A stretch of 64,000 nt of DNA from Coniella vitis (Eukaryota; Ascomycota; Sordariomycetes; Diaporthales; Schizoparmaceae). The notes beneath the pieces were generated by a model. That model made no database searches. It was given only the letters and a program-made list of their open reading frames with translations, and was not told the origin of the DNA. The stretch covers positions 1,503,501 through 1,567,500 of the forward strand of contig WUJK01000011.1 of the NCBI GenBank assembly GCA_011317545.1. Direction: 5' to 3'. The position numbers were made by a program, and so were the translations under genes. Below are positions 55,029 to 64,000 of this stretch, in pieces. How positions within the stretch are numbered: the first letter of the stretch is position 1; every line of letters begins with the position of its first letter.

Positions 55029-56878
55029 AAATGGAATGCATAGACCTGGTGGTCGTTGGCGCAGGTAAGCCGGTTCCCAGCTGACGCTTGGGCTGTGCCT
55101 GACTGACTGCCTGACTGCCTGCTTTGTCTCTAGGTTGGAGTGGGCTGGCTGCTGTGAAGACATATCGCGAGGTCAACCCCCAGAGCGCCGTCTTGCTGCT
55201 AGAAGCCGCAGACTCGGTCGGGGGAGTGTGGGCGAAGCATCGCCTGTACAAGGGCCTGAAGTCAAACAACATGCTGGGCACCTACGAGTTCAGCGACTTT
55301 CCCATGGACGAGGCCAGCTACGGCGTGCAAGCGGGCCAGCACATCCCCGGCGAAGTCGTGCAGAGATACCTGGTGGCCTTTGCGGAGCATTTCGAGTTCC
55401 TCGATCGCGTGCGCTTGGGCCATCGTGTCGAGAGCGCGCAGCGCAGAGCGGATGGATCGTGGACGCTGACGGTCTCGCACGACAAGGAAACAGCCATCAT
55501 CGAGACGAAGAGGCTGATTGTCGCAACCGGTGTTGCATCGCAGCCATATCTGCCTGCCTTCAAGGGCCAAGAGGACTTTGGCGCGCCGCTGATCCACTGT
55601 CGCGACATGCGGGCGTACGAGAGCGAGGTCTTCAACGCTGGAGGGCGTGTCACGGTCTTTGGTGGCACCAAGTCAGCGTGGGACGTGGCGTATGCCTGCG
55701 CGACAGCGGGCATGGCGGTGGACTGGGTGATTCGCGAGTCGGGCCACGGGCCCTGCTGGATGGCGCCGCCGTACGTGACGCCGTGGAAGAAATGGCTCGA
55801 GAAGCTGGTGACCACGCGCTTCTTGACATGGCTCAGTCCCTGCATCTGGGGCGCGGCCGATGGCTATGCGCTCGTGCGCAGCCTCTTGCACGGGACTTGG
55901 CTGGGGCGCAAGATGGTCGATGCCTTCTGGGCGATTCTGGCCGGCGATGTCGTCCAGCTCAACGGATACGACAAGCACCCCGAGACGCTGAAGCTCAAGC
56001 CGTGGATCAGCCCGTTCTGGACGGCCTCGGGGCTCAGCATACTCAACTACCCGACCGATTTCTTCGGCCTCGTCAGAGACGGCACCATCCGCGTCCATGT
56101 CGCCGACCTCGACCACCTTTCGCACCGCGCCGTACACCTGTCCACGGGAGACAAACTGCCCACGACGGCGCTCATCTGCTCGACCGGCTGGCGCTGCACC
56201 CCCAACCTCAAGTTCCTGCCCGAGGGCATCGACCGCGAGTTCGGGTTCCCCTGGAGCCCAGATCCAGTGGACGAGAGGATGGTCGAAGCAGCCGACCAAG
56301 AGATAATGCGCCGCTTCCCTCGCCTTGTCAACCAGCCAGTCCTCAACCCCAAGCTCAGCCCTCTCCCCAGCGCAGCAGATGCCGCCGCCGCCGCCGCCGA
56401 CCCGCATCCCTTCCGTCTGTTTCGTTTCATGGTCCCGCTGTCTACGCTTCAAGACCGGTCCCTAGCCTTCATGGGCATCCCCATGACCATCAACACAACG
56501 CTGGTCGCTCAGGCGCAGGCGCTGTGGATCTCTGCCTACTTCAGTCATCAGCTGACGCCGACGTCGACGGAGCGCTGTCCTCGCGCTGTTCGGGCGGCGC
56601 TCGAGTCAAAGATGGAGGGCGAGGCCGAACTGGATCTGGCTTGGGAGACAACGCTGCACTCCGAGTTTGGCAAATTCCGATACCCCGGTGGTTTCGGCCG
56701 GAGGAATCCTGACTTCGTTTTCGATGCCCTTCCGTATATTGATCTGATGCTGGGCGAGCTGGGCCTGTCGAGCCAGCGCAAGCGAGGGGTGCTCGCTCGG
56801 TGCTTCCAGCCTTATGGGGCTGAGGATTACAAAGGCTTGGTGGATGAGTGGAGGAGTCGGTGGAAGCAAGTACGATAG
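55029..56878 (+). CDS. flavin-dependent monooxygenase (FMO/CzcO type)
   Basis: FAD- and NADPH-dependent oxygenase of the FMO-like class, 592 aa. Exons 55029..55062 and 55134..56878, the 71-nt intron splitting the FAD fingerprint. The first Rossmann motif is VVVGAGWSGL (GAGWSG about 10-15), with GGVWAKHR near 41-48. The second nucleotide-binding site is degenerate: VFGGTKSAWDVAYACATAG (about 186-204) in place of GxGxSG; this form may be a fungal subfamily trait. ICSTGW sits at the usual ATG-like position near the third strand. There is no signal peptide; a short hydrophobic stretch (TRFLTWLSPCIWG) may dip into membrane. Divergent from the RTA1 gene, so the two may be co-regulated. Fungal relatives act in secondary metabolism or xenobiotic oxidation; substrate unknown. 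An overlapping 525-codon open frame in the second reading frame is a GC-rich shadow. Confidence 0.9.
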
Positions 56879-57809
56879 GTGGTGTGATCACTTCCTGTGT
56901 CTTTGTTTGTACCTGATGTGTAGAGCCTGCTTGGCCCTTTTCTGACCGAAAAGGGAGCCCAGAAGCAAACAAGTCCGGCGCTCGAAGAGTTCTAGACTGT
57001 CAAACGCATCAACAAGAGATACGTTGAGCGTCAATGTTCCATGAATAGACATAGAAAACCACGGTGGTGTTGTATTCTGTTTAACAACAAGTGCTGTTCG
57101 TAACAATAAAGGCGGATATGTAAGTAAAGCTCCAGGACCCAATGACATACGTATGTGCCAGCAACTCGAATCTTATGCTATAAACAAGATTCATACGGAA
57201 ACCATCTCATACGTCTCCGCTTGCGTCTTGGACTGCCCTGAAAGGCTGGGGGGGTTTATTTTCATGCTCATCTACTGCTCTTGGAACTGAATACGCCGGC
57301 CGCCTTTTCAGGTCTCTTTACGTCTTCAGGAAGGGGTCCATAGGGTCGAGGTGGAACTCCTCGAGAACATAGTTGATTTGTCACTGTGGGCTATAATTAG
57401 TAGCAGAAAAGAGGCATGGTCAGACGCCCTTTTGATTGACAATGCCACTTCTTTGCCGCGGGCTCATGGAGACATGAGAAGTGGCAGGACCAGGCCAGCG
57501 AATTGACCCCCAAGCAATGAGCAGCTAAATAACAAAGTATTGCCTCACAGCCGCATAGACTTCGTTGCAGCCTGTTAGTAAGATCTGAAAGTAGGTTCCT
57601 CGATGGCATACGTGTGCTCAAACGAGATGTGGCCTCTTTTTCTTTTTTTTCTTTTCTTTTCTTTTTACAGACGCACTTTTCTACAAACAGTCATTCTGCG
57701 TAAACCAAACGGGCAAAGTCAATGCTGCTTTATATGGCACATCACGACATCCCAGCCTTAAAGTCGACTAAAACATGAGAGAAGACCACCAAGGACTTGG
57801 TTTTCTTTG

Positions 57810-57842
<33 letters not shown>

Positions 57843-57879
57843 CTAATCGGACGCGAGGACAAGTTTGGATTCCATTGAT
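56879..57879. other. 1.0 kb convergent intergenic region
   Basis: Between the monooxygenase (+) and the small Cys-rich protein gene (-). It holds the latter's 3' UTR with a (CA)n array at 57812-57841. On the minus strand near 57320-57380 there is a short open stretch, QINYVLEEFHLDPMDPFLKT-stop, preceded by an in-frame TGA. It looks protein-like but has no supporting exon. Confidence 0.55.
57812..57841 (+). repeat. (CA)n microsatellite
   Basis: About 15 CA units just beyond the stop codon of the small Cys-rich protein. Confidence 0.95.
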
Positions 57880-58340
57880 TCATGCCGAACTATCTAGCTT
57901 TCTAGCCTCACGGGCATCCTTGCGCAGCTGCTTCAGGGTCTTCTCGTGCTCCGGCTTTGTGTACTTGCGGATCTGGGGCCCAGAGGCATTGCCCGTGTTC
58001 GATTCCTCGCTAGCCCCCGTAGTGGTGCTTCCGGTGAGGGCGCCGCCAGTCTTTGCACGCCGTATCGCGCGATCGCGCGCCGCCACGCACGAGACACACT
58101 CGTAGTATTGGCTGTGGAACTTGCCTGGGTGGTACAGGCACTCGACTATGTGCTGTTGCTTGATGCAGCGCAAGTTGCCCTTCTTGCCACAGACAGGGCT
58201 GAGCAGTTGATGATAACAGATGTTAGTTGATGCTTTGCTGGTTTAACCATTCTCTCAGTTGGCAACAGATGAAGACCATTCGTACGCGAGACTCTCAAGA
58301 AACTCATATCTTACCAATGGTGATTCATCTCAAACGACAT
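57880..58340 (-). CDS. small Cys-rich (putative zinc-binding) protein, unknown function
   Basis: Predicted 114-aa protein from exons 58315..58340 (26 nt) and 57880..58198; the 116-nt intron has a GTAAGA donor and CTCAG acceptor and is in frame. The start reads MSFEMNHHCPVCGKKGNLRC, followed by IKQQHIVECLYHPGKFHSQY and YECVSCVAARDRAIRRAK. That gives two CxxC pairs (CPVC, CVSC) plus further Cys and His, an arrangement expected of a structural zinc site. A Gly/Ser/Thr linker (about 65-85) and a basic Lys/Glu coil (HEKTLKQLRKDAREARKL) complete it. I do not recognise a named family. The regular Cys spacing, clean splice pair and codon use make a real gene likely. A single-exon alternative starting downstream would lose the first CxxC. 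Confidence 0.7.
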
Positions 58341-60000
58341 CTTGTATGAAGGATCGGTGGAGATCTAACCCCCCAAAAGGGATTTGCATCAAAAGAAAAC
58401 CTGCCCGTGGATAGAGGGCTCGCGTATGGATAATGATAGCTTGTTTGTCTTTTCTTCTTCTTTTTTTTGTTTCGTTTCGCCAAGGAGCTCGCAGGCGTCT
58501 GTCTTGAATTCTTGTGGAGGGCAAGTGGCCACGATGCCCAAAAGCGTTTGTTATAGAGTCAAGCTGATGTATATTTATACTTTACCCTTCGAATTGCACA
58601 ACGTCCCCCCCGTTCGGTGGCACACAAGAGCATGGCAAAAAAGCAGCGGTTGCGCAGGTGATGTCAACAAGGCCAGTGAATCGTCTTGTGCTCCCAACTC
58701 ATCAGAGTTACATGAAGGTTGCTGCGAAGGTCTACACTATACACACATACGCACGTTTGCGTCTGGGGGTTCGGGTGACAGTCATATCAAGTTGCAAAGC
58801 ATAATTTAACATCACGAGCGCTTCATGTGCGACTGGGATATTAATTGGCTGGCCTTTTTTCTTTTTTCTTTTTTCCTTTTTTTCTTTTAGCCATGCCTCT
58901 CTTCCGTTTGCATGGCATGGCGTTGGAGTGTGTTATATGCGTAGCCGGACGGAGCCTCTGGCCCTTGGAAACGCATTCCACAGTATTACTAGATACCTAG
59001 AATGGACATATAAGGGTCGTTGTAAGGCGAAAGCCCATAGATTTAGAATACTTCTTCATCATCATCATGACTTTATACGAACAAGTGCTGGCACATATTC
59101 TGGGCCAAGCCAGCATCATTTGACAGGTCGGATGGAAGACCACCCACGATCCTGACAGTTATGAGTACTCAATACTAAGTCACAGTGACTGTAATAGAGT
59201 CAATTAAGGTCTGATTTCGATGAGTGGACCATCACCAACGGGGGATCCCAGGCTCATGTCGACTGGCCTTGCGTATTCTATGGAAACCCAACTCATTGGT
59301 GGTTGCAGCGGACTCGACGAGGACATCACTTGCCACAGGACCTTATCATGTTGTTTTGTATCCTCTTTCTTCTTTTCTCCACAAGACACACCATGAATTG
59401 GAGCGTCCAAGATTGAGAGCAAGAAGCATATAGCCAGGTTATGTATGCTTCAACATCACGGATCCATGCCGGTGCCAAAAATGTAAGTGGGTTTCGGACT
59501 CGGTATTCTCGTTTGCCAGCGATGCCACCACCCGCTTCTGCATCAGTATGGCCAGTATACAAATTCCTGACCGCCAAACCTAGCCGTCTTCTTTTTCCCT
59601 GGATCCTCCCTCATCTGGGAATTTCGGCCTGCAACGGTCCGCCGACGCTTCATTGGCATAGGGTGGGTGCTCTGTCCACGCGTTGCAGGGAAGAGGATTC
59701 CGAATTCCCTCCAATGACAGCGGCCCATTTGCGTCGAATATGCCGTTTTGGGCAATGTGCTTCGGGAGGGTCCAGCGACGAGCCGTGGGCTGCTGCCAGC
59801 TGCTAATAAGCGAGGGGCTATAACATGGAATTGTAGATTTACTCGTATCAAAAATCATCAGCAATGCTGTCTATAAAACAGCCCAGTGCTTGTGTTTGAA
59901 GAGTGGTTTAAAAAGGGGGGGGGGGGACGAACGGTCAGGTCATGGTCCCCAATTTCTGGGTAAATTTCTCAAAACACATTGCTTCTGAATGCCTTCCACC
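58341..60000. other. 1.7 kb divergent intergenic region
   Basis: Between the small Cys-rich gene and the CE16 esterase; promoters of both. It has CTTTT-rich tracts at about 58856-58889 and a G run at about 59917-59927. Open frames up to about 140 codons look non-coding. Confidence 0.6.
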
Positions 60001-61391
60001 ATGAAGCTGTCCCCCTTCATAACGCTAGCAGTCCTTTCAGGACCCAGCCTTGCCCAGACGTTTCCTGCGTATGGCCAATGCGGAGGGCAAGGCTTCACGT
60101 CGGCGGGTGTTTGCGCGTCTGGCTCGTACTGCCAGTCTGAGAATGCCTTTTACTGTGAGCTGACGGTCTCTGCTGTTGGATTCTTCTATATATATTCCCT
60201 TGTTCGCTGATGACTTCTGTGAGCACCCCCCGTCCTGCAGACCAATGTGTGCCAGGAACTGCTACCGCTTCATCAGCTTCATCAGCAGCGACCCAGCCAG
60301 CCTCCACGGCCGTTACAACTACAAGCAGCAGCAGCAGCACCAGCACGTCGACAAAGGTGGCCACGTCCACCAGCTCGGCGGCATCGGCCAGTGCCACGTC
60401 GTCAACCCGCTACCTGTTTGTGTTTGGCGACTCGTACAGCACGACCGAGTTCTACATCCAGGGCGGCTACCCTTCGGCGTCGGACCCGATTGGCCAGCCG
60501 GCGCTGCCCGGTGACACCACCAGCGGCGGCCTCAACTGGGTCGGCCTCGTGACCAGCGAGCTCAACACGAGCCTGGTCCTCACGTACGACTGGGCCTACT
60601 ACGGCGCCGACACCTCCAACGCGCTCATTGCCACGGGCGTGACGACCGACTTTATCGCACAGGTGGGCGAGTTTGCGGACTACCTCGTGCCTGCTCCGTC
60701 CGCCGCGCCGTGGACAGCGGGCAACAGCCAGGCCGCCGTGTGGATGGGCATCAACGACGTGGGCGAGTGCTTTTGGGAGTCGGCGCTGTACGCGGCGTGT
60801 CCCATCAGCGAGGTCATGGACACGTACTTTGGGCTGCTGGCGGACTTGTACGACTATGGCGTCCGTGACTTTTTGCTCTTGATGATTCCACGTATGTGTG
60901 TTTGTTTTTTTTTTGTCTTTTTTTTTTGTCTTTTTTTTTTTTTTAATTCTTGTCCCATCCTCCCAGCCTTTTTGTTTTCTAGTCTTTGAACAACAACGGT
61001 TCGCTGTGCGTCATGTTTGACTACATAGTAGTAGTAGTAGTAGTAGTATGCTAATGGAGCGTTTGCAGCATTCTACAAGGCCCCCATTTTTGCAGACTAC
61101 ACGACCGCCGAGCTGCAGAGCCTCATCACCAACATCCAAACCTACAACGCGGCCCTCGAAAGCAACCTGGCGACCTTCCAGTCGAGCTACAGCGGCGTCA
61201 CCGGCGCCGTCTTCAACACGTCGGCCTCCTTCTGGGCAGTCCTCGACAACCCGACAGCCTACGGCGCGGCAGACGCCTCGTGCCAGAACGCAGACGGCAC
61301 GACCTGCGTGTGGTACGATGACTATCACCCCGGACAGGCTATCCACAGGCTTGTTGCAGAGGCTCTGGCCGAGGGCGGCTACGTGATTTGA
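60001..61391 (+). CDS. CBM1-linked CE16 carbohydrate acetyl esterase (GDSL type)
   Basis: Secreted enzyme that removes acetyl groups from plant cell-wall oligosaccharides; 375 aa. Exons 60001..60154, 60241..60891 and 61069..61391. A signal peptide (1-18, MKLSPFITLAVLSGPSLA) is followed by a cellulose-binding CBM1 (about 22-55) with Cys27, 38, 44 and 54 and YGQCGGQG. A Ser/Thr linker (about 57-106) joins it to the GDSL domain: FGDSYS with Ser116, the GxND block WMGINDVG, and the Asp-X-X-His pair in YDDYHPGQ (D352, H355). Intron 1 lies within the CBM1. Intron 2 (177 nt) holds several T runs and a TAG repeat. An in-frame ATG 12 nt upstream (59989) would only add MPST before the signal peptide. 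It signals plant-biomass degradation; expression is probably under cellulase-type regulators. Confidence 0.93.
61026..61047 (+). repeat. (TAG)n repeat in CE16 intron 2
   Basis: About seven TAG triplets shortly before the intron's GCTAATG branch-like site at 61050 and the TGCAG acceptor at 61064-61068. Each unit supplies an AG dinucleotide, so the array is a run of decoy 3' splice sites upstream of the branch point. Confidence 0.9.
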
Positions 61392-62153
61392 ACCTGGTTT
61401 GTAGGGTGTGAAAATCTATGGCGGAGGCGTAGCTGGCATCGAGATTCTTTTGAACCATATGAGAGAGAGGGAAGAGGAGTTGGAATGTGTATAGCAATTT
61501 TAGCGATACGCAATATAAGTGAGCCTGACATACGAGGACTTGAAGAATCCCCCGTATCAGTTCTTTGACACTTTTACCATGTCATTGCCATGGTTGGGGA
61601 ATTGTCAAGAGGCAGAACGTATTACCGCTTATTACCAGCACAGAATGGGCAGACCTTCTTCTGTGTGATACACACACGGGCTGCTATTTTTTCTCACGGC
61701 TTCAGCACAGCTCTCTCTCTCCTGACGTAGATATCGGGCCAGCACGGCTTTCGAATACGGCTTCTTCGACCGATCAAGCAATGCCTCGCCTTCTTGAGGG
61801 ACATGTGCATGCAAGAAGACTACCGAGATCATCGCACGTTTGCTTCTTCTTCGGAAGAGGCGGCAGACTAAACACTCAGGATCGGAAGACTCTCCACAAG
61901 AACCAAAAAAAAACTTGGCGACTATTCTCTTCCCTTTTTCCAAGGTTTCAGGCTAGAGACCGCGGCAGTGCCTCCACGAAGCTTACGACGACCCGCTGTT
62001 GCGGCTAGGAGATTATCCGCCTTCCAATGATGTAGTGAGTAAGTAAAGTAAAGTACTAGGGTATCCGTTATACGACGGACAGAGAAAAAAAAAAAAAAAA
62101 GAAGGTTCGGGTAGCGGGAAAAGGGAGAATGGAAATAGGTTGTCATACACCAA

Positions 62154-62154
<1 letters not shown>

Positions 62155-62193
<39 letters not shown>
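62155..62193 (+). repeat. (CA)n microsatellite
   Basis: About 19 CA units, the longest CA array in the window, about 460 bp upstream of the SnoaL-like gene. Confidence 0.95.
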
Positions 62194-62197
<4 letters not shown>

Positions 62198-62615
62198 TGG
62201 CTCTTGATGAAATCGGGGACGCGCACAAGAGATGTGTTTGCTCTGCTTGGGCTGTACGATGATCGATGAACCAAGCTTTTGCCTGTGTCGTAGTTTTTCG
62301 GCAGAGTAGATCGACTCTGTTTGGCGCAGACTTGCAAAATGTATAAATATCAGGTGGTGCGCACAGCGCAATTGTTTGCCTTGTATCAATCAGCCTGGCA
62401 AGACGATCCAGCTCATCAACACAGTTGTGAACCCCCAGATCGGCATAGCAAGTTATACATTACCAACCCTTGTATACAGGTACGTTGATGGTTGGCAAAA
62501 GACCTGAAATCTTTGACAGGACTCTTGTCAACCTCGGCCGTTTGTTCAACGTGTCACAAAGTGAGCCAAAGGCTGACTCTGCTATCTAGGTCGCACATAA
62601 ACCCCCACGTTTGAC

Positions 62616-62641
62616 CAAGCAAGCAAGCAAGCAAGCAAGCA
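62616..62641 (+). repeat. (GCAA)n array in the 5' leader
   Basis: About six AAGC/GCAA units end 10 nt before the ATG of the SnoaL-like gene, so the repeat almost certainly lies in its 5' UTR close to the start codon. Confidence 0.9.
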
Positions 62642-62650
62642 ATTACTACA

Positions 62651-63457
62651 ATGACTAGCCCCGTTGACCCTCAGCCTCAAATATACAGCCACATCAACGG
62701 CTCGCCCGAGGATCTTCTCGACCGCTGTGCCGTTGCGGAGCTTTGCAAGGGCTGGTCAGTCTACCGTGATGCATCCGAATGGGCCAACTACCGAGACCTC
62801 TTTGCCAAAGAAGCCAATGTCTGGACAAGTAAGTCTGCCTCGCGGTCGATTAGAGCGAACCATTACCAAAAAGAATCCTGTCTTACAACACTCCAAAGAA
62901 GCACCACTTGCTGATTTTCTTTTTTTTCTTATTCCGCAGCCTGGAGCGGACCAAAGACAATCGAAGAATTCATCCAAGTCTCAAAGGACGGCAAAGCCAA
63001 CGGCGAGTTCATCATGCACCGTGAGTGCGGCACCCTCGTCGACCTCGGCCGCGACCGCACGCGTGCCGTGGGCAAGATGAAGGTCACCATCACGCAGCGC
63101 TTCCAGCACCACGGGGTCGAGTACGACGTCGACTGCGACGGCGTCTTCGTCTACTTTTGCCTCAAGGTGCCGCAGGCGGGCTGGAAGATCCGCTGGTACA
63201 AGGTGTTTTACTGCAAGGACAAGCTGGTCACGGTGGGCGTGCCCACGCCAGAAGCCACGGCAGAGCTGGCGAGCCTGTTCACGAACGAAGAGCTGGACAA
63301 GTACCCTGAGGGGTACAAGTATCTGGCGGTGGCGCAGCATAGCCTTGGCCACGAGATTGACTTGACATTGCCCACGTGGCGGAATGAGTACGGCCAGAAG
63401 ATGTACCAGTGCATGAAAGAGTGGCTGGACGGGAAGGAGATTAACTTGTTTTGGTAG
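62651..63457 (+). CDS. SnoaL-like (NTF2-fold) protein
   Basis: Predicted 231-aa protein, exons 62651..62828 and 62940..63457, 111-nt intron with GTAAGT donor and CGCAG acceptor. The N-terminal helix CAVAELCKGWSVYRDASEWANYRDLFAKEANV followed by TTWSGPKTIEEFI is the typical start of the SnoaL_4/PF13577 domain; MHRECGTLVDL, KMKVTITQRF and VDCDGVFVYFCLKV are the cone strands. Such proteins are small-molecule cyclases, dehydratases (scytalone dehydratase-like) or dehydrogenase partners. The catalytic Asp/His of scytalone dehydratase cannot be assigned with certainty here. No signal peptide. The C-terminal 60 residues (KYPEGYKYLAVAQHSLGHEI, then TLPTWRNEYGQKMY) extend beyond the basic fold and recur in fungal members as I recall them. 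No biosynthetic cluster partner lies beside it within the window. Confidence 0.88.
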
Positions 63458-63648
63458 ATGGATGGCAACATTGGCCAGCATATAATATTAGACATTTCCA
63501 ACAAGAATGGCATTGTACGTGGGGCCTAGATTTCCCCCGCCACCCAGTGGCTGAAAGGGTTCATCTCGGACAAGAGTATATATCCCAAGGGAACAAAGCA
63601 TGCAACCAAAAGCTTCCCCCAGGTTGTGAGAAGTGAATATGTTTTGGG

Positions 63649-64000
63649 TTAGGCTTGGTCCAAGACAGCGAGCGGCCCTTGCATCTTCTTGTACAGACCA
63701 GGAAACTGGAAAGGAAATACAAAGCATAAAAAATAAATCGGTTCATCACGGCGCTCGCGTAAAGTCACATGAGAATCAACGACCTTACTTGCCTCGCCCC
63801 AACATGCCCGAGCTCTGGAGAGAAGCTCGCGCATTTCGGGCTCGCGACTTTGGTAAACGGCGCCAGCTCAGTCTCAAAACACGGTCGAGCCTTGACGGCT
63901 GCTGGCGCGCCAAACAGCCGCATAATCTCTTCAGCGGACACGTCGCTCAATCCAAGCGACGTCAGCGTGTTTCCCGTCTCGAGGTAATCGTCTCCGAGCA
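63649..64000 (-). CDS. unrecognised gene, 3' end only (cut by window edge)
   Basis: Minus-strand exon 63789..>64000 reads through the window edge: DDYLETGNTLTSLGLSDVSA, then EEIMRLFGAPAAVKARPCFE and TELAPFTKVASPKCASFSPE, up to GHVGARQ. A GTAAGG donor at 63788, an 83-nt intron and a TTCCAG acceptor lead to a last exon 63649..63705 encoding FPGLYKKMQGPLAVLDQA and a stop, in frame. The codon use and splice signals look real. I do not recognise the family from these roughly 89 residues. It is convergent with the SnoaL-like gene, with 191 bp between stops. Confidence 0.65.

Larger units (their letters stand above)
61392..62650. other. 1.26 kb intergenic region
   Basis: CE16 3' flank and SnoaL-like promoter. 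It contains an A run (about 62085-62100), a (CA)n array at 62155-62193 and a GCAA tetranucleotide array at about 62616-62641 right before the next ATG. No supported gene. Confidence 0.65.

Noticed and set aside
55135..56712. 525-codon second-frame open reading frame
   Set aside because: Lies wholly inside the monooxygenase in another frame; it is an Arg/Ala-rich shadow produced by high GC at third positions.
59441..59806. 121-codon plus-strand frame before the CE16 gene
   Set aside because: No domain, Cys/Arg/Pro-rich, overlapped by antisense frames; treated as non-coding.
1..64000. CRISPR arrays, telomeric repeats, rRNA genes or intact transposons
   Set aside because: None seen: no spaced identical repeats, no TTAGGG arrays, no conserved rRNA blocks, and no transposase or reverse-transcriptase motifs.

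Overview
The window is nuclear DNA of a filamentous ascomycete (Pezizomycotina). Genes carry short introns (about 50-180 nt) with GTRNGT donors and CTAAC/CTGAT-type branch sites. Gene types also fit: a long Zn(II)2Cys6 regulator, an RTA1 membrane protein, a GPI-type phospholipase B and a CBM1-linked esterase. A Sordariomycete (Hypocreales-like) origin is my guess and cannot be proven from sequence alone. Coding exons are GC-rich. Intergenic DNA has many microsatellites and a recurrent palindrome, TACTATGTACATAGTA.

Layout. 0-8 kb: the 3' part of the U5 snRNP GTPase SNU114 (+) and the cytosolic Fe-S targeting factor CIA2 (-), convergent across 3.9 kb without a recognisable gene. 8-16.6 kb: an 8.7 kb gene-poor stretch ending in a microsatellite-rich leader. 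16.6-20 kb: a seven-exon Zn2Cys6 transcription factor with an apparent 1-nt frame break in exon 1. 22.5 kb: an intron-containing tRNA-Ile(AAU). 23-28 kb: minus-strand genes for a cytochrome P450 with a low-complexity insert, a TMEM70-like mitochondrial membrane protein and a monothiol DsbA-like protein. 28.7-42 kb: a housekeeping block with FGAM synthase (+), then KAP120, a quinone oxidoreductase, RPA43 and TMA23 (all -). RPA43 and TMA23 both serve ribosome biogenesis.

44-64 kb is more accessory in character: phospholipase B, a decayed SDR last exon beside a ~1.4 kb segment bounded by a 15-bp direct repeat, a ten-exon sugar transporter with a probable GC-AG intron and a ~29-copy TTC intronic repeat, an RTA1 protein divergent from a flavin monooxygenase, a small Cys-rich protein, a CBM1-CE16 esterase, a SnoaL-like protein, and the 3' end of an unrecognised gene cut by the window edge.

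I see no clear undescribed multi-gene system. The most interesting items are the two frame anomalies (transcription factor exon 1; transporter exon 3/4 junction), the small CPVC protein, the repeat-bounded segment next to the SDR relic, and the recurrent palindrome. Exon boundaries were set by hand from splice consensus, frame continuity and remembered family patterns; no database search was run.
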